From: VMSU01 sp031400755
GTDB taxonomy: Bacteria > Desulfobacterota > Desulfobulbia > Desulfobulbales > VMSU01
Direction of reading: 5' to 3'
Assembly (NCBI GenBank): GCA_031400755.1
Contig: JANNQL010000046.1
Location: forward strand, 1 to 64,000
Length of the DNA: 64,000 bases
The translations under genes and the position numbers were made by a program. Shown here piece by piece: positions 42,812 to 51,021 of this stretch. The notes below the pieces were generated by a model. It worked only from the letters and a program-made list of their open reading frames with translations. It was not told the origin of the DNA and ran no database searches. The stretch's first letter is position 1. The number at the start of each line of letters is the position of its first letter.

Positions 42812-43683
42812 TGGAAGACGATAAACGTCAGGAATTTCGGACCGCCCTGCGCCAGACCAAGAACCTGCCGACCTTGCCGGGGGTAGTCGCCAAGCTTACC
42901 AAGATGGCCGATGATCCGGATACCACCACCGAGCAGATGGGCAAGGTCATCAGTCAGGACTATATCCTGGCCGCGAAGTTGCTCAAACTGGTCAATTCGG
43001 CCTTTTACGGTTTTCCCCAACGGATCAGTTCGATCAGCAGCGCCATTATCCTTTTGGGGTTTAATGTCGTGAAAAGTCTGATCATAAGCGCCTCTATCTT
43101 TGAGGTCATGGAGGACCAGGACGTTGAGCTGTGGCAGCATTCTTTGGGCTGTGCGGTGGTGTGCAACGTCATTGCCACCCGCTTAGGGGTCAAGGACCCG
43201 GAAGAGGTCAGCACCGCCGGTCTGATCCATGATATCGGCAAGGTGGCGATCAAGATGGAATTGCCCAACGAATATGAGATGATTAACCGTTTGGTGCGGG
43301 ACCGTAAAATGACCATGCGGGCCGCCGAAATGGAGGTCCTTGGTCTGGACCACGCCGAGGCCGGCGGTTGGTTGGCCAAGGGCTGGAACCTGCCCAAGAA
43401 ATTGATCGAGCCCGTTGCCTGTCACCACGACCCGCGCAAGGCGTCTGCCGAGCAGTTGAACAGTTCCATTATTCATTTTAGCGACATCGTCATCCGGGGT
43501 CTTGGCTATGGTCATGCGGCTGACAACAAGGTGCCGATGTTGAGCAAGCGGGCCTGGGAATTGCTGAATTTAAGCGCTGCCGACATCGATGAAATTCTCG
43601 CCCAGGTTGATGAAAAGCTCTGGGATGTGAAGGGTTTTACTCTGGAGATTGAAGCCGAAGACAGCGCCCAAGCTGGAGGATAA
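42811..43683 (+). CDS. HDOD-domain signalling protein
   Basis: 290 residues matching the HDOD family (PF08668): LPTLPGVVAKLTKMADDPDTTTEQMGKVISQDYILAAKLLKLVNSAFYGF at the N-terminus, then ISSAIILLGFNVVKSLI, TAGLIHDIGKVAI (HD-like core) and VACHHDP. HDOD proteins are related to HD hydrolases but often lack catalysis and serve as regulators in chemotaxis, c-di-GMP and stress pathways. HDIGK is present here, so a metal could bind. Three bases separate it from the GGDEF gene; the three genes form an operon. Confidence 0.92.
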   Translation: MEDDKRQEFRTALRQTKNLPTLPGVVAKLTKMADDPDTTTEQMGKVISQDYILAAKLLKLVNSAFYGFPQRISSISSAIILLGFNVVKSLIISASIFEVMEDQDVELWQHSLGCAVVCNVIATRLGVKDPEEVSTAGLIHDIGKVAIKMELPNEYEMINRLVRDRKMTMRAAEMEVLGLDHAEAGGWLAKGWNLPKKLIEPVACHHDPRKASAEQLNSSIIHFSDIVIRGLGYGHAADNKVPMLSKRAWELLNLSAADIDEILAQVDEKLWDVKGFTLEIEAEDSAQAGG

Positions 43684-43686
43684 GCC

Positions 43687-44625
43687 ATGCCGCGTATCCT
43701 GGTGGCTGGAACCCATATTCTGGAGAGGCCGGAAAGCCGCATTTCTCTTGAGGCCAAGGGGTATCAACTCGTCACCTGCACCAGTATCAAGGCGGCGGTG
43801 GGGTTGTTTCTGGAGGACCCGCCCGATCTGCTCGTGGTCGAAAAGGGCTTTGCCGAGACTGGCGATCTGGATCTGATTCGGGTCGCCAACGCCTGTCTGC
43901 AGAAAACCAATATTCCGATTTTGTTGGTCCTTTCCCGTGAAGAGATGTGTGGTGGCCTTGATTGGCGGACCCTGCCGGTGGACGATCTTATCGTCAGGCC
44001 GGTGCCGCCTGAGGAGTTACTGGTTCGCATCCAGTTGGCCGAGGCCCGGATGAACCGGGTCTTCGACAATAACCCCTTGAGCAAGTTGCCGGGCAATACC
44101 TCCATTCTTAATGCCATTCAGAACGCCTTGTCGAGCCAAGAGCCGATGGCGGTCTGTTATGTCGATATCGACAATTTCAAGCCATACAACGATCACTATG
44201 GTTTTTCCCAGGGCGATGAGGTGATTTTGATGGTGGCCCGGGTGATTGTCAATGTCATTGACCAGACCGCACGCCAGCACAGCTTTATTGGCCATGTTGG
44301 CGGCGATGATTTTGTTTTTATTGTCCCGGAGGACAAGGCTGTTGAAGTCTGTGAGAAGGTCCTGGCCAATTTCGAAGCGGTCCGCAATCTGTTCATTGAG
44401 CCAGAGGACGTCAACCAGGGCGGATTTGTTGAGAAAGACCGGCAGGGCCGGGAGACCAAGTTCGGGCTGTTGAGTATTTCCATCGCCGTCATCCCAACCG
44501 GGCAGGGCAAGTTTCAGCACTTTGGCCAGGTGGCAGCGGTGGCCTCGCAGATGAAGCATAAAGTCAAGGCCCTGGATGGCAATAATTATCTGATCGATCA
44601 GCGGGAAGGCTATTCGCCGGATTGA
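43687..44625 (+). CDS. Degenerate receiver plus GGDEF domain protein
   Basis: 312 residues. The N-terminal 120 residues have a receiver-like fold, but the phosphoacceptor position reads VVEKG instead of a DxxMP-like Asp, so it is unlikely to be phosphorylated; a Glu there could mimic phosphate. The C-terminal GGDEF domain (about 140-300) has GGDDF in place of GG[DE]EF, with YVDIDNFKPYND and the RQHS motif where the inhibitory I-site would be RxxD. It may still make c-di-GMP because the two key acidic positions are filled, but product inhibition is likely lost. Its stop codon abuts a 125-bp palindromic element. Third gene of the HDOD operon. Confidence 0.87.
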   Translation: MPRILVAGTHILERPESRISLEAKGYQLVTCTSIKAAVGLFLEDPPDLLVVEKGFAETGDLDLIRVANACLQKTNIPILLVLSREEMCGGLDWRTLPVDDLIVRPVPPEELLVRIQLAEARMNRVFDNNPLSKLPGNTSILNAIQNALSSQEPMAVCYVDIDNFKPYNDHYGFSQGDEVILMVARVIVNVIDQTARQHSFIGHVGGDDFVFIVPEDKAVEVCEKVLANFEAVRNLFIEPEDVNQGGFVEKDRQGRETKFGLLSISIAVIPTGQGKFQHFGQVAAVASQMKHKVKALDGNNYLIDQREGYSPD

Positions 44626-44749
44626 TTCCAGTTCGCATTCGAACCGATACCTTTGTCGGCTGCGCTGCGCCGCTCCTCGGCGTACGGATGTACGCTCTCG
44701 TCGCTTGCTCGCTTGCCTTCGCGGTCTCGGCTCTAATGCTTGCTGGAAT
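44625..44749. repeat. 125-bp palindromic element with terminal inverted repeats
   Basis: Its ends read ATTCCAGTTCGCATTCGA and, inverted, ATTCCAGCAAGCATTAGA, with the match continuing into CCGA. About 22 of the first 27 positions agree. Inside are further hairpins (GGCGTACGGATGTACGC). It begins on the last base of the GGDEF stop codon and is followed by seven T, so it may also terminate the operon. No second copy is seen in this window. Confidence 0.65.
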
Positions 44750-44871
44750 GTTTTTTTGATTGCAACTTGAAATAACTTTTTGAGGATTCAAGCCTTCATT
44801 TTTTTACCTTTGTCCTTTAACCTATTGTAACTATCCAGCCAAAAACGGAAAACGTGCATAACCCCACAACC

Positions 44872-44978
44872 GTAACTGTTCATCAGCGCCGCAGATGCGC
44901 GGAATAGGCCTGCGAGCTATAGCAGCGCTATGCGAGTAGGCCTATGACAAAGCAGATGTGGTGCTGATGAATAGTTAC
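44872..44978. repeat. 107-bp palindromic element, copy A
   Basis: The ends are GTAACTGTTCATCAGC and, inverted, GTAACTATTCATCAGC. The centre holds GCTATAGC. The inverted sequence closely follows copy B at 59262-59368 over its whole length (shared words CAGCACCACATCTGCTTTGTCAT, in two parts here, and GCATAG). It lies before murI. Confidence 0.8.
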
Positions 44979-45011
44979 TAACCCTTTACCTTTTTTTACC
45001 TCTCCCCATCC

Positions 45012-45803
45012 ATGATCGGTATATTTGACTCAGGCGTTGGCGGCATGACCGTGGCCCATGCCGTTGAACAGGCCTTGCCTGGTTATGATCTTGTCTATTT
45101 TGGCGATCTGGCCCGGACCCCTTACGGCTCGAAGAGCCCGGAGACTATCCGGCGTTATGCCCAGCAGAACATTGATTTTCTGATTGGCAAGGGGGCGCAA
45201 CTGATCATTATTGCCTGTAACTCGGCGGCCTCGGTGACGACAGATGAGATGCTGTCGCAGTTTGAGCTGCCGATCTTCGACGTCATCAACCCGGCGGTGC
45301 AGCGAGTGGTTGAGATTGTCCGTCAATCCGACAAAAGTATGAAGGTCGGGATCATCGGCACAAGGGCGACGGTGAAGAGTGGGGTCTATGCTACCAAGAT
45401 TGAGGCCGCCGCCCCGAACTGCCGGGTGATCGCCCAGGAGTGTCCGCTGCTGGTACCGTTGGTGGAGGAAGGCTGGCTCGACAAACGGGAGACCAAGATG
45501 ATCCTGCGGCGCTATCTCCACCCGTTGCGGGCCCTGCAGATCGACGCCCTGGTCCTGGGGTGTACCCACTACCCCCTGCTGAAGCGGTTGATCCAGCCCA
45601 GGATCGGCAAGCGGGTCAGGATCATTGATTCGTCCGAAGAGGTGTCCGCCAGTTTGCAGGACTATCTCGCCTGCCACCCGGCGTTAGACGCCAGCCTGTC
45701 CCGGGGCGGTGAAAACCGTTTCTACGTCTCGGACGTCACCGAGGCGGCCCTGGCCACGGCCGGCAAGATTTTTGGACGCCGGATTGATTTAGTCAAGGTT
45801 TGA
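45012..45803 (+). CDS. murI: Glutamate racemase
   Basis: 263 residues. Interconverts L- and D-glutamate for peptidoglycan synthesis in the cytoplasm. Both catalytic cysteines are present: IIIACNSAAS (Cys near residue 74) and VLGCTHYPLL (Cys near 184), each in its standard context; IFDSGVGGMTV and YFGDLARTPYGSKS are also diagnostic. The upstream ribosome site is poor. Copies of a GTAACTATCCAG word lie on both sides (44827 and 45805). It stands alone between repeat-rich gaps. Confidence 0.95.
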   Translation: MIGIFDSGVGGMTVAHAVEQALPGYDLVYFGDLARTPYGSKSPETIRRYAQQNIDFLIGKGAQLIIIACNSAASVTTDEMLSQFELPIFDVINPAVQRVVEIVRQSDKSMKVGIIGTRATVKSGVYATKIEAAAPNCRVIAQECPLLVPLVEEGWLDKRETKMILRRYLHPLRALQIDALVLGCTHYPLLKRLIQPRIGKRVRIIDSSEEVSASLQDYLACHPALDASLSRGGENRFYVSDVTEAALATAGKIFGRRIDLVKV

Positions 45804-45813
45804 TGTAACTATC

Positions 45814-45962
45814 CAGTAGTCAGAAATCAGAATACAGGAGTCAGGAGGAAGGAATCGAAGATTCTTGTTTTTTTCTGTAATAAATCTCGGCAGGCCAGCT
45901 ACTGAAGTTATCAGTTATGCCTGTCGAACAATGACGCCTAGGATACTGAATTCTGACTACTG
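45814..45962. repeat. Inverted repeat of CAGTAGTCAGAAATCAG type
   Basis: Arms 45814-45830 and 45946-45962 pair over 17 bases with one mismatch and enclose about 115 bases. The right arm is itself a small tandem (ACTGAATTCTG-ACT-ACTGAATTCTG). No gene lies in this gap before lolA. The origin is unclear; words like CTGACTACTGAATTCTG recur between genes in several bacteria. Confidence 0.6.
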
Positions 45963-46021
45963 AATTCTGTATTCAGGAAGTTCTACATTAACTTCACTAA
46001 ACTCTTTAAAGGTAACCGTTC

Positions 46022-46699
46022 ATGACCGCTACTCGCCAGTTCCTGTTGCTCACCCTCACCATCCTGTTTCAGGCATTTGTCTGCCAAGCCGCCGTAGCTG
46101 CCGATCTTACGCCGCTGGCCATTGCCCAGAAAATTCAAGAGACCTATGCCAAGACCCAGACCCTGCGGGCCGACTTCCAGCAAACCACCTCCAGTCGGAT
46201 GAGCGCTCGGGAGCGCCTTGGTTCCGGGACCATGGTTCTTGCCAAGCCTGGCCTGATGCGCTGGGATTACAGTGAGCCGGATCAGCAGGTCTTTGTCTGT
46301 GACGGCCAGAAGATTTCCATGTATTTTGCCAAGGAACGGCAGATGATGGTCACCCCGGCCAATGACTACCTGGAATCCGATGTCACCTATTCCTTTTTTA
46401 CCGGCAAGGGCGATATCCAGCGGGATTTTGTCGTGGCCGGGCCTGAGGAGGAGGACATCGTCGACGAACCCAAGGCCGCCTATCAACTCAAGCTGACCCC
46501 GAAACAGGGTCATCCCCAGATTGACTTCATCAATCTCTGGGTTGATCGGGACACCTTTTTGCTCAGTAGGCTCAAGGTCACCGATAAGTTCGGGACAGTG
46601 ACCGATCTGGTCTTTTCCAAGGTCAGCACCAACCTGGAGGCCCCGGCGACGATCTTCCATTTTACCCCGCCGGAGGGCACGGAGATCATCGATAAATGA
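46022..46699 (+). CDS. lolA: Outer membrane lipoprotein carrier protein LolA
   Basis: 225 residues with a signal peptide (about 1-27, ending AVAAD). LolA carries lipoproteins across the periplasm to the outer membrane. Family marks: IAQKIQETYAKTQTLRADFQQTTSS, LAKPGLMRWDYSEPDQQVFVCDG and, near the end, FHFTPPEGTEIID. A GTAACCGTTCA word immediately precedes the ATG. Overlaps the phosphoesterase gene by four bases (ATGA). No lolB or lolCDE here. Confidence 0.93.
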   Translation: MTATRQFLLLTLTILFQAFVCQAAVAADLTPLAIAQKIQETYAKTQTLRADFQQTTSSRMSARERLGSGTMVLAKPGLMRWDYSEPDQQVFVCDGQKISMYFAKERQMMVTPANDYLESDVTYSFFTGKGDIQRDFVVAGPEEEDIVDEPKAAYQLKLTPKQGHPQIDFINLWVDRDTFLLSRLKVTDKFGTVTDLVFSKVSTNLEAPATIFHFTPPEGTEIIDK

Positions 46700-47193
46700 G
46701 GATTGCCATTCTCTCCGACACCCATGACAATATCCCCAACCTACGGGCGGCAGTAACCTATTGCAATGCCTATTCAGTCACCGTCATCATTCATTGCGGC
46801 GATTTGATTTCGCCATTCATGTTGCCGGTGCTGGCTGAGTTCGGCGGGGCGGTACACTTGATTTACGGTAATAACATTGGCGACCAGCACCTGATTTCCC
46901 AGCGCTGCGGCACCTCATTTCCGACGCTTACCCATCACGGCATCCTGGGGGCCATTGAGGCGGGCGGTCTGACGATCGCCTTTACCCATTATCCGGAGAT
47001 GGCGCGGGGCTTGGCTTGTCAGGGGCGCTTCCAAGTGGTCTGTTGCGGACATAACCATCGCTATGGCGCCGAGCGCCTGGGCGATTGCCTGCTGATCAAC
47101 CCCGGCGAGTTGTTGGGTGCAGAGCCTGACCCCCCGTGTTTCGCCATTCTGGAGACAGCCACCATGGAGGTGGAGCGGGTGGAAATCTCGTAA
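46696..47193 (+). CDS. YfcE/MJ0936-type metallophosphoesterase
   Basis: 165 residues with the calcineurin-like metal site in order: MRIAILSDTHDNIPNL (D-x-H), IIHCGDLIS (GD), YGNNIGD (GN), ITHYP-like FTHYPEMARG and CGHNHRYGAERLGDCLLINPGE (GHxH and N-P-G). It would hydrolyse phosphodiesters; the physiological substrate in this family is unknown. Coupled to lolA by an ATGA overlap. Confidence 0.92.
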   Translation: MRIAILSDTHDNIPNLRAAVTYCNAYSVTVIIHCGDLISPFMLPVLAEFGGAVHLIYGNNIGDQHLISQRCGTSFPTLTHHGILGAIEAGGLTIAFTHYPEMARGLACQGRFQVVCCGHNHRYGAERLGDCLLINPGELLGAEPDPPCFAILETATMEVERVEIS

Positions 47194-47194
47194 A

Positions 47195-47238
47195 TTCTGA
47201 GGTATCTGTTTCATTTGTTGCCCCTTGTGAACGGTTAC
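47195..47238. repeat. About 42-bp repeat ending TGAACGGTTAC, copy 1
   Basis: The stretch TTCTGAGGTATCTGTTTC...TGCCCCTTGTGAACGGTTAC recurs with few changes at 59373-59414. It lies between the phosphoesterase and the S1-domain gene, in the same orientation as its other copy. Confidence 0.65.
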
Positions 47239-47297
47239 GAAATCTCTGATGCCAGACGATAGCAGTCAGATAAAACAATAAAGAGGATGGAGAAATC

Positions 47298-48500
47298 ATG
47301 TCAGAAGAGTTGAGTTTTGCCCAATTGCTTGAAGAGACCTACGCCAAGCCAGCCAGCCTGGAGGCTGGTCAGAAGGTCAGCGCCACGGTGGTGCGGATCA
47401 GTAAAGAGTGGGTCTTTATCGACTTAGGGAGCAAGAGCGAGGGCTATTTCGCCTTGAGCGAAGTGGTTGGTCCTGACGGCCAGGTCACCATCAAGGAAAA
47501 TGATCAGGTGAGCGCCTATTTCCTTGGTTCCGGCAAGGGCGGCATGCAATTTACCACCAGACTCGGCAAGGGCTCCGAGGCCAACGCCCACCTGGAAGAG
47601 GCCTATCGCGGCGGTATCCCGGTGGAAGGTCTGGTAGAGTCGGAGATCAAGGGTGGTTACGCCATTAAGATCGGCGGCAGCAGCCGGGCTTTTTGTCCGT
47701 TCTCGCAGATTGGCCAGAACCGGGTGGCGAGCGAAGAGGTTGTCGGCCGCAACCTGGCCTTTCGAATCATTGAATTTGGTGAAGGCGGCAAGAACCTTAT
47801 TGTCTCCCACCGGGCCATTCTCGAGGAGGAGCGGCGGATTAATTTCGAGCGCTTGAAAGAGACCTTGATTGAGGGGGCAGTGGTCAGCGGTACGGTCACT
47901 TCAATCCGTAATTTCGGGGCCTTTGTCGATATTGGCGGACTGGAAGGCCTGCTGCCGGTGTCGGAGGTGTGCTGGGGCCATGTCGAGGACATCAACGAGC
48001 GCTTACGGGTCGGGCAGCATTTGGATGTGGCGGTCATGAAGCTGGACTGGGAGAACGAGCGTTTCTCCTTCAGCCTCAAGAACGCTCAAGCAGACCCCTG
48101 GGCCATGGTGACGGTCAAATTTCCGGAAGGGTCGGTGCATCAGGCCAAGATTGTCCGGCTCATGAACTTTGGTGCCTTCGCCGCACTTGATGACGGCATC
48201 GACGGCCTGCTCCACATCTCGAACCTCAGTCGTGGCCGCCGGATCAATCATCCCCGCGAGGTGGTGCAGGTCGGCCAGGAAGTTGAGGTCAGGATTGACG
48301 CGATCAAGCTTGATGAGAAGCGGATATCCCTTTCCCTCACTGCCCTTGACAGCCAGGAGGCCCCGGAAGCGGGCCGTGACAAAGACGAGAACCAGGAAAA
48401 CCGTCAGGAGTTTCGCCAGTTTCAGCAGGAGAAAAAAGGCGCCAAGCAGCAGTCGATGGGCACCTTAGGGGAGATGCTGGCCGCCAAGCTCAAGAAGTGA
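47298..48500 (+). CDS. Protein with four S1 RNA-binding domains
   Basis: 400 residues. Four S1 domains are visible: about 20-85 (GQKVSATVVRISKEWVFIDLGSKSEGYF), 105-165, 193-262 (GAVVSGTVTSIRNFGAFVDIGGLEGLLP) and 278-350 (VHQAKIVRLMNFGAFAALDDGIDGLLH). The charged C-terminus (Gln/Glu/Lys-rich) ends in GTLGEMLAAKLKK. This layout resembles a short ribosomal protein S1 relative or a general RNA-binding regulator; full-length S1 has six domains, so this is probably an extra paralogue. AGAGGATGGAG precedes the ATG. Its last 11 bases overlap the Fic gene on the other strand. Confidence 0.9.
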   Translation: MSEELSFAQLLEETYAKPASLEAGQKVSATVVRISKEWVFIDLGSKSEGYFALSEVVGPDGQVTIKENDQVSAYFLGSGKGGMQFTTRLGKGSEANAHLEEAYRGGIPVEGLVESEIKGGYAIKIGGSSRAFCPFSQIGQNRVASEEVVGRNLAFRIIEFGEGGKNLIVSHRAILEEERRINFERLKETLIEGAVVSGTVTSIRNFGAFVDIGGLEGLLPVSEVCWGHVEDINERLRVGQHLDVAVMKLDWENERFSFSLKNAQADPWAMVTVKFPEGSVHQAKIVRLMNFGAFAALDDGIDGLLHISNLSRGRRINHPREVVQVGQEVEVRIDAIKLDEKRISLSLTALDSQEAPEAGRDKDENQENRQEFRQFQQEKKGAKQQSMGTLGEMLAAKLKK

Positions 48501-49620
48501 TCGGGCATTGCAAGACGATTTCGTAGCTGGTGCTTCTGCCGCCGCCTAACCGTTTTCGCACGAGGCCTTTTGCCTCAAGATCGGTCAGGTCGCGGCTGGC
48601 GGTGACTTTACTGCATTTGCACATCCCGGCGTATTTACGGGTCGTCATCCCGCCCATAAACTGATCCCCTGCCTCTAAAAGACGATTCATAACCTTCTGC
48701 TGTCTGGCGTTCAACGCCGCTTTGCCATGCCGGTGCCAGAACTGCGTTTTGTTGACAACCTGCTCAATGATCCATTGCGACTTATGCAGGGCCGTGATCA
48801 GCGTCTGCACAAACCAGAGCAGCCAGTCCGTGAGATCTAATCCCCCCCGACCAGCTCCTTCAAGCAGACGGTAATACTTTTTTTTGTCCAGGCTGACCTG
48901 CTTGGAAAAGGAGATGACCTGCATCAACAGGGGAAAACTCCTGGCCAGCAGCGCGTCGGTTATCGCCCGTCCGATCCTGCCGTTACCATCATCAAAGGGA
49001 TGGATCATAATAAACCACAGGTGGGCGATGCCGGCCTTGAGGATTGGGTCAGAGTCATTGGTCTGATTGACGAAGGATAGGAATTGGCTCATGTCCTGAT
49101 CGAGCCTGTCCCTGGGCGGGGCGACGTAGTGCACGCGTTCCCTGTCAACCGGGCCGGAGACAATCTGCATCTGTTCCGAACCGCGATATCCGCCAACCTG
49201 GATCTGGCGCAAGCCGGAATAGCCGGTGGGGAAGAGCGCTGCCTGCCAACCGCAAAGCCTTTCTTTGGTGAGCAGTTGGCCGGAGTTATTCCTGGCGTCC
49301 AGCAACATTGCCACCAGACCATCACTCTGACTATCCGAGTCGTCTTCTCCTACCGGCAAGCCAAGCTGTTTGCGGACCGAGGCCCGGACCGAACTGCGCC
49401 GCAGGGCCTCTCCTTCGATGGCCGAGGTCTCCATGGCATCATCGGCCAGCACCGTTTCCCGAGCATCAAGCAAGACCGGATATGCCAAGGTGCGGCAGGT
49501 CGCTTCAAGAGCGCCGATCAGCCGTGCGGCGGTCGCTATCGATGCCAGTAAGCGCTCGCTATCGTAGCAGAAGTTGGGCCAGGAAGGCTGTTGCCAGATC
49601 CATTGTTGATCGTTTTGCAT
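48490..49620 (-). CDS. Fic-family protein with C-terminal winged helix
   Basis: 376 residues. The Fic core HPFDDGNGRIGR lies near 206-217 and matches HPFx[DE]GNGRxxR fully, so AMP-transferase activity is plausible. The inhibitory motif T65-x-x-x-E69-G70 sits in an N-terminal helix, marking an autoinhibited class II-type Fic. An N-terminal Fic_N-like part precedes it. The last 70 residues (TTRKYAGMCKCSKVTASRDLTDLEAKGLVRK) form a winged helix-turn-helix, so it may bind DNA and regulate itself. Two similar direct repeats lie just upstream (49622-49636, 49656-49669). It faces the S1 gene end to end. Usually interpreted as a stress or toxin-like regulator. Confidence 0.92.
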   Translation of the reverse strand: MQNDQQWIWQQPSWPNFCYDSERLLASIATAARLIGALEATCRTLAYPVLLDARETVLADDAMETSAIEGEALRRSSVRASVRKQLGLPVGEDDSDSQSDGLVAMLLDARNNSGQLLTKERLCGWQAALFPTGYSGLRQIQVGGYRGSEQMQIVSGPVDRERVHYVAPPRDRLDQDMSQFLSFVNQTNDSDPILKAGIAHLWFIMIHPFDDGNGRIGRAITDALLARSFPLLMQVISFSKQVSLDKKKYYRLLEGAGRGGLDLTDWLLWFVQTLITALHKSQWIIEQVVNKTQFWHRHGKAALNARQQKVMNRLLEAGDQFMGGMTTRKYAGMCKCSKVTASRDLTDLEAKGLVRKRLGGGRSTSYEIVLQCPITS

Positions 49621-49621
49621 G

Positions 49622-49669
49622 GCTTATTCATATCATATTGTATGCGATTAGGCGAGCTATTCGTATCAT
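49622..49669 (-). promoter_or_regulatory. Direct repeats upstream of the Fic gene, candidate operator
   Basis: On the minus strand ATGATATGAATAAGC (49636-49622) and ATGATACGAATAGC (49669-49656) differ at only two positions. A -10-like TACAAT (49642-49637) lies between them. A DNA-binding Fic protein with a winged helix could bind here. The Fic start codon lies directly beside the first repeat. Confidence 0.45.
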
Positions 49670-49844
49670 GGCACTTGCAGTGCTCGTAACCCTGTCCCAA
49701 TCCTGTCACTATGTGGCTCTGAAAAAATGTTTCACGATTTCTACTTTTGTTCCGAAGAGAAGGGCAGAAACGATTCTAGTGGCCGAAAATCGGCAAAAAA
49801 AGATTCTCCATATGGGTTCGACAATCAGTAAGAGGGAGAAGGGT

Positions 49845-50951
49845 ATGCAATCACTTTTTGGCGGGGTTAAGCAGGTTGCCAAGAAAACACCTTTATGGCT
49901 GTTCTTGACATTTTTATTGTTATCGTTTTCTGCGATGCCATCTAAGATGGTTTATGCCGCCATCCTGCCAACCAAGACATTTCATCGCTTTGCCAACACG
50001 CAAGGCTATCTCCTTGCAGAAGATGCCTCCAGCACAGGATGGGATGCCTTTCCCGAGCATGGCAGGGTCTGGTTAGGGTGGGCAAACGGGTGTGGCAGAT
50101 GGGCCTATATGCCTGACCCGTTGGTCAACAGCGATTGGTTCAGATCCGGTTACTCGACCAGACTTTCAAACAGCTACCCTTATTCCTTCACCTTTTATCC
50201 ACAACCGGACAATGTACAATTGGATATTAACATCATTTCAGACAATCCACCCAATGCCTCATGGATTGCTGCTGCATCGCCAGACCCAGGACTGCAAATA
50301 GTAACGGTGCCGTCCCTTGGCATAATTACGGATATGGGCACCACCTTTCAATACACCGTCGATTTGACCAAGACGCCCTTGACGTCCACAACAAGGGTCT
50401 ATACAGACAAATTCGCCTATTACGTCACTGATTCAACGATAGAAACCCTGCCATCAGCATTGAGTGCCGAATGTGTCCTGGGAACGGTCTGCCATTATGG
50501 CGACATGAACCGCAGCCGACTGGTTAATGTTACTGCGACAATAACCGACAGCAGAGTCGTCCTCGCCGCCGAAAGTGTACCGGTAAGGGCAAGCGGGATG
50601 TTGATGCATGGCGGAGTGGTACAGGGTGGTGATACTTGTGCTACTGTTGATGCCAACCATAATATTGACATCCCCTGCATCAGTGTTGCAGGGCAGTTCT
50701 ATCATGTTGAACTCAATGCTTATCCAACCCAGTCTGATCCTTCTGGCGATTATTGGTCGCTTGGGCCTTTTAGTCAAACCATTGATAATGGCAGTTGCGC
50801 CTCCTTCAACAGTGAGACAATGACGGTGGGCCTGCCATGCGTCTCGGTCAATAGTACTGAATACTCAATGAGCCTGAACTATTATGTGAATATGGCAGAC
50901 CATAATGGTTTGTACTGGTCATTGGGTGCTGTCCAGCCGCTTACTTACTGA
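49845..50951 (+). CDS. Secreted protein with two C-terminal tandem domains
   Basis: 368 residues. A signal peptide (about 12-39, ending KMVYAA) is preceded by a basic stretch. The middle (about 45-240) is beta-rich with no recognised domain. The last 105 residues hold two copies of a unit: C-x-x-V-D...I-x-I-P-C-I-S-V-x-G...Y-x-x-x-L...D-P-S-G-D-Y-W-S-L-G, and a second with the same spacing ending YWSLGAV. This repeat unit is common in secreted proteins of Desulfobacterota, and its paired cysteines suggest a disulfide. GGGAGAAGGG precedes the ATG at 49845; a start at 49812 would add 11 residues. Surface or extracellular role likely, function unknown. Confidence 0.7.
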   Translation: MQSLFGGVKQVAKKTPLWLFLTFLLLSFSAMPSKMVYAAILPTKTFHRFANTQGYLLAEDASSTGWDAFPEHGRVWLGWANGCGRWAYMPDPLVNSDWFRSGYSTRLSNSYPYSFTFYPQPDNVQLDINIISDNPPNASWIAAASPDPGLQIVTVPSLGIITDMGTTFQYTVDLTKTPLTSTTRVYTDKFAYYVTDSTIETLPSALSAECVLGTVCHYGDMNRSRLVNVTATITDSRVVLAAESVPVRASGMLMHGGVVQGGDTCATVDANHNIDIPCISVAGQFYHVELNAYPTQSDPSGDYWSLGPFSQTIDNGSCASFNSETMTVGLPCVSVNSTEYSMSLNYYVNMADHNGLYWSLGAVQPLTY

Positions 50952-51021
50952 TACCTCCCTCTCTGCGTCAAGTTGGCAATCGGTAATAATTAATGCCGAC
51001 TGAAAAACCGGGGATTGCCTT

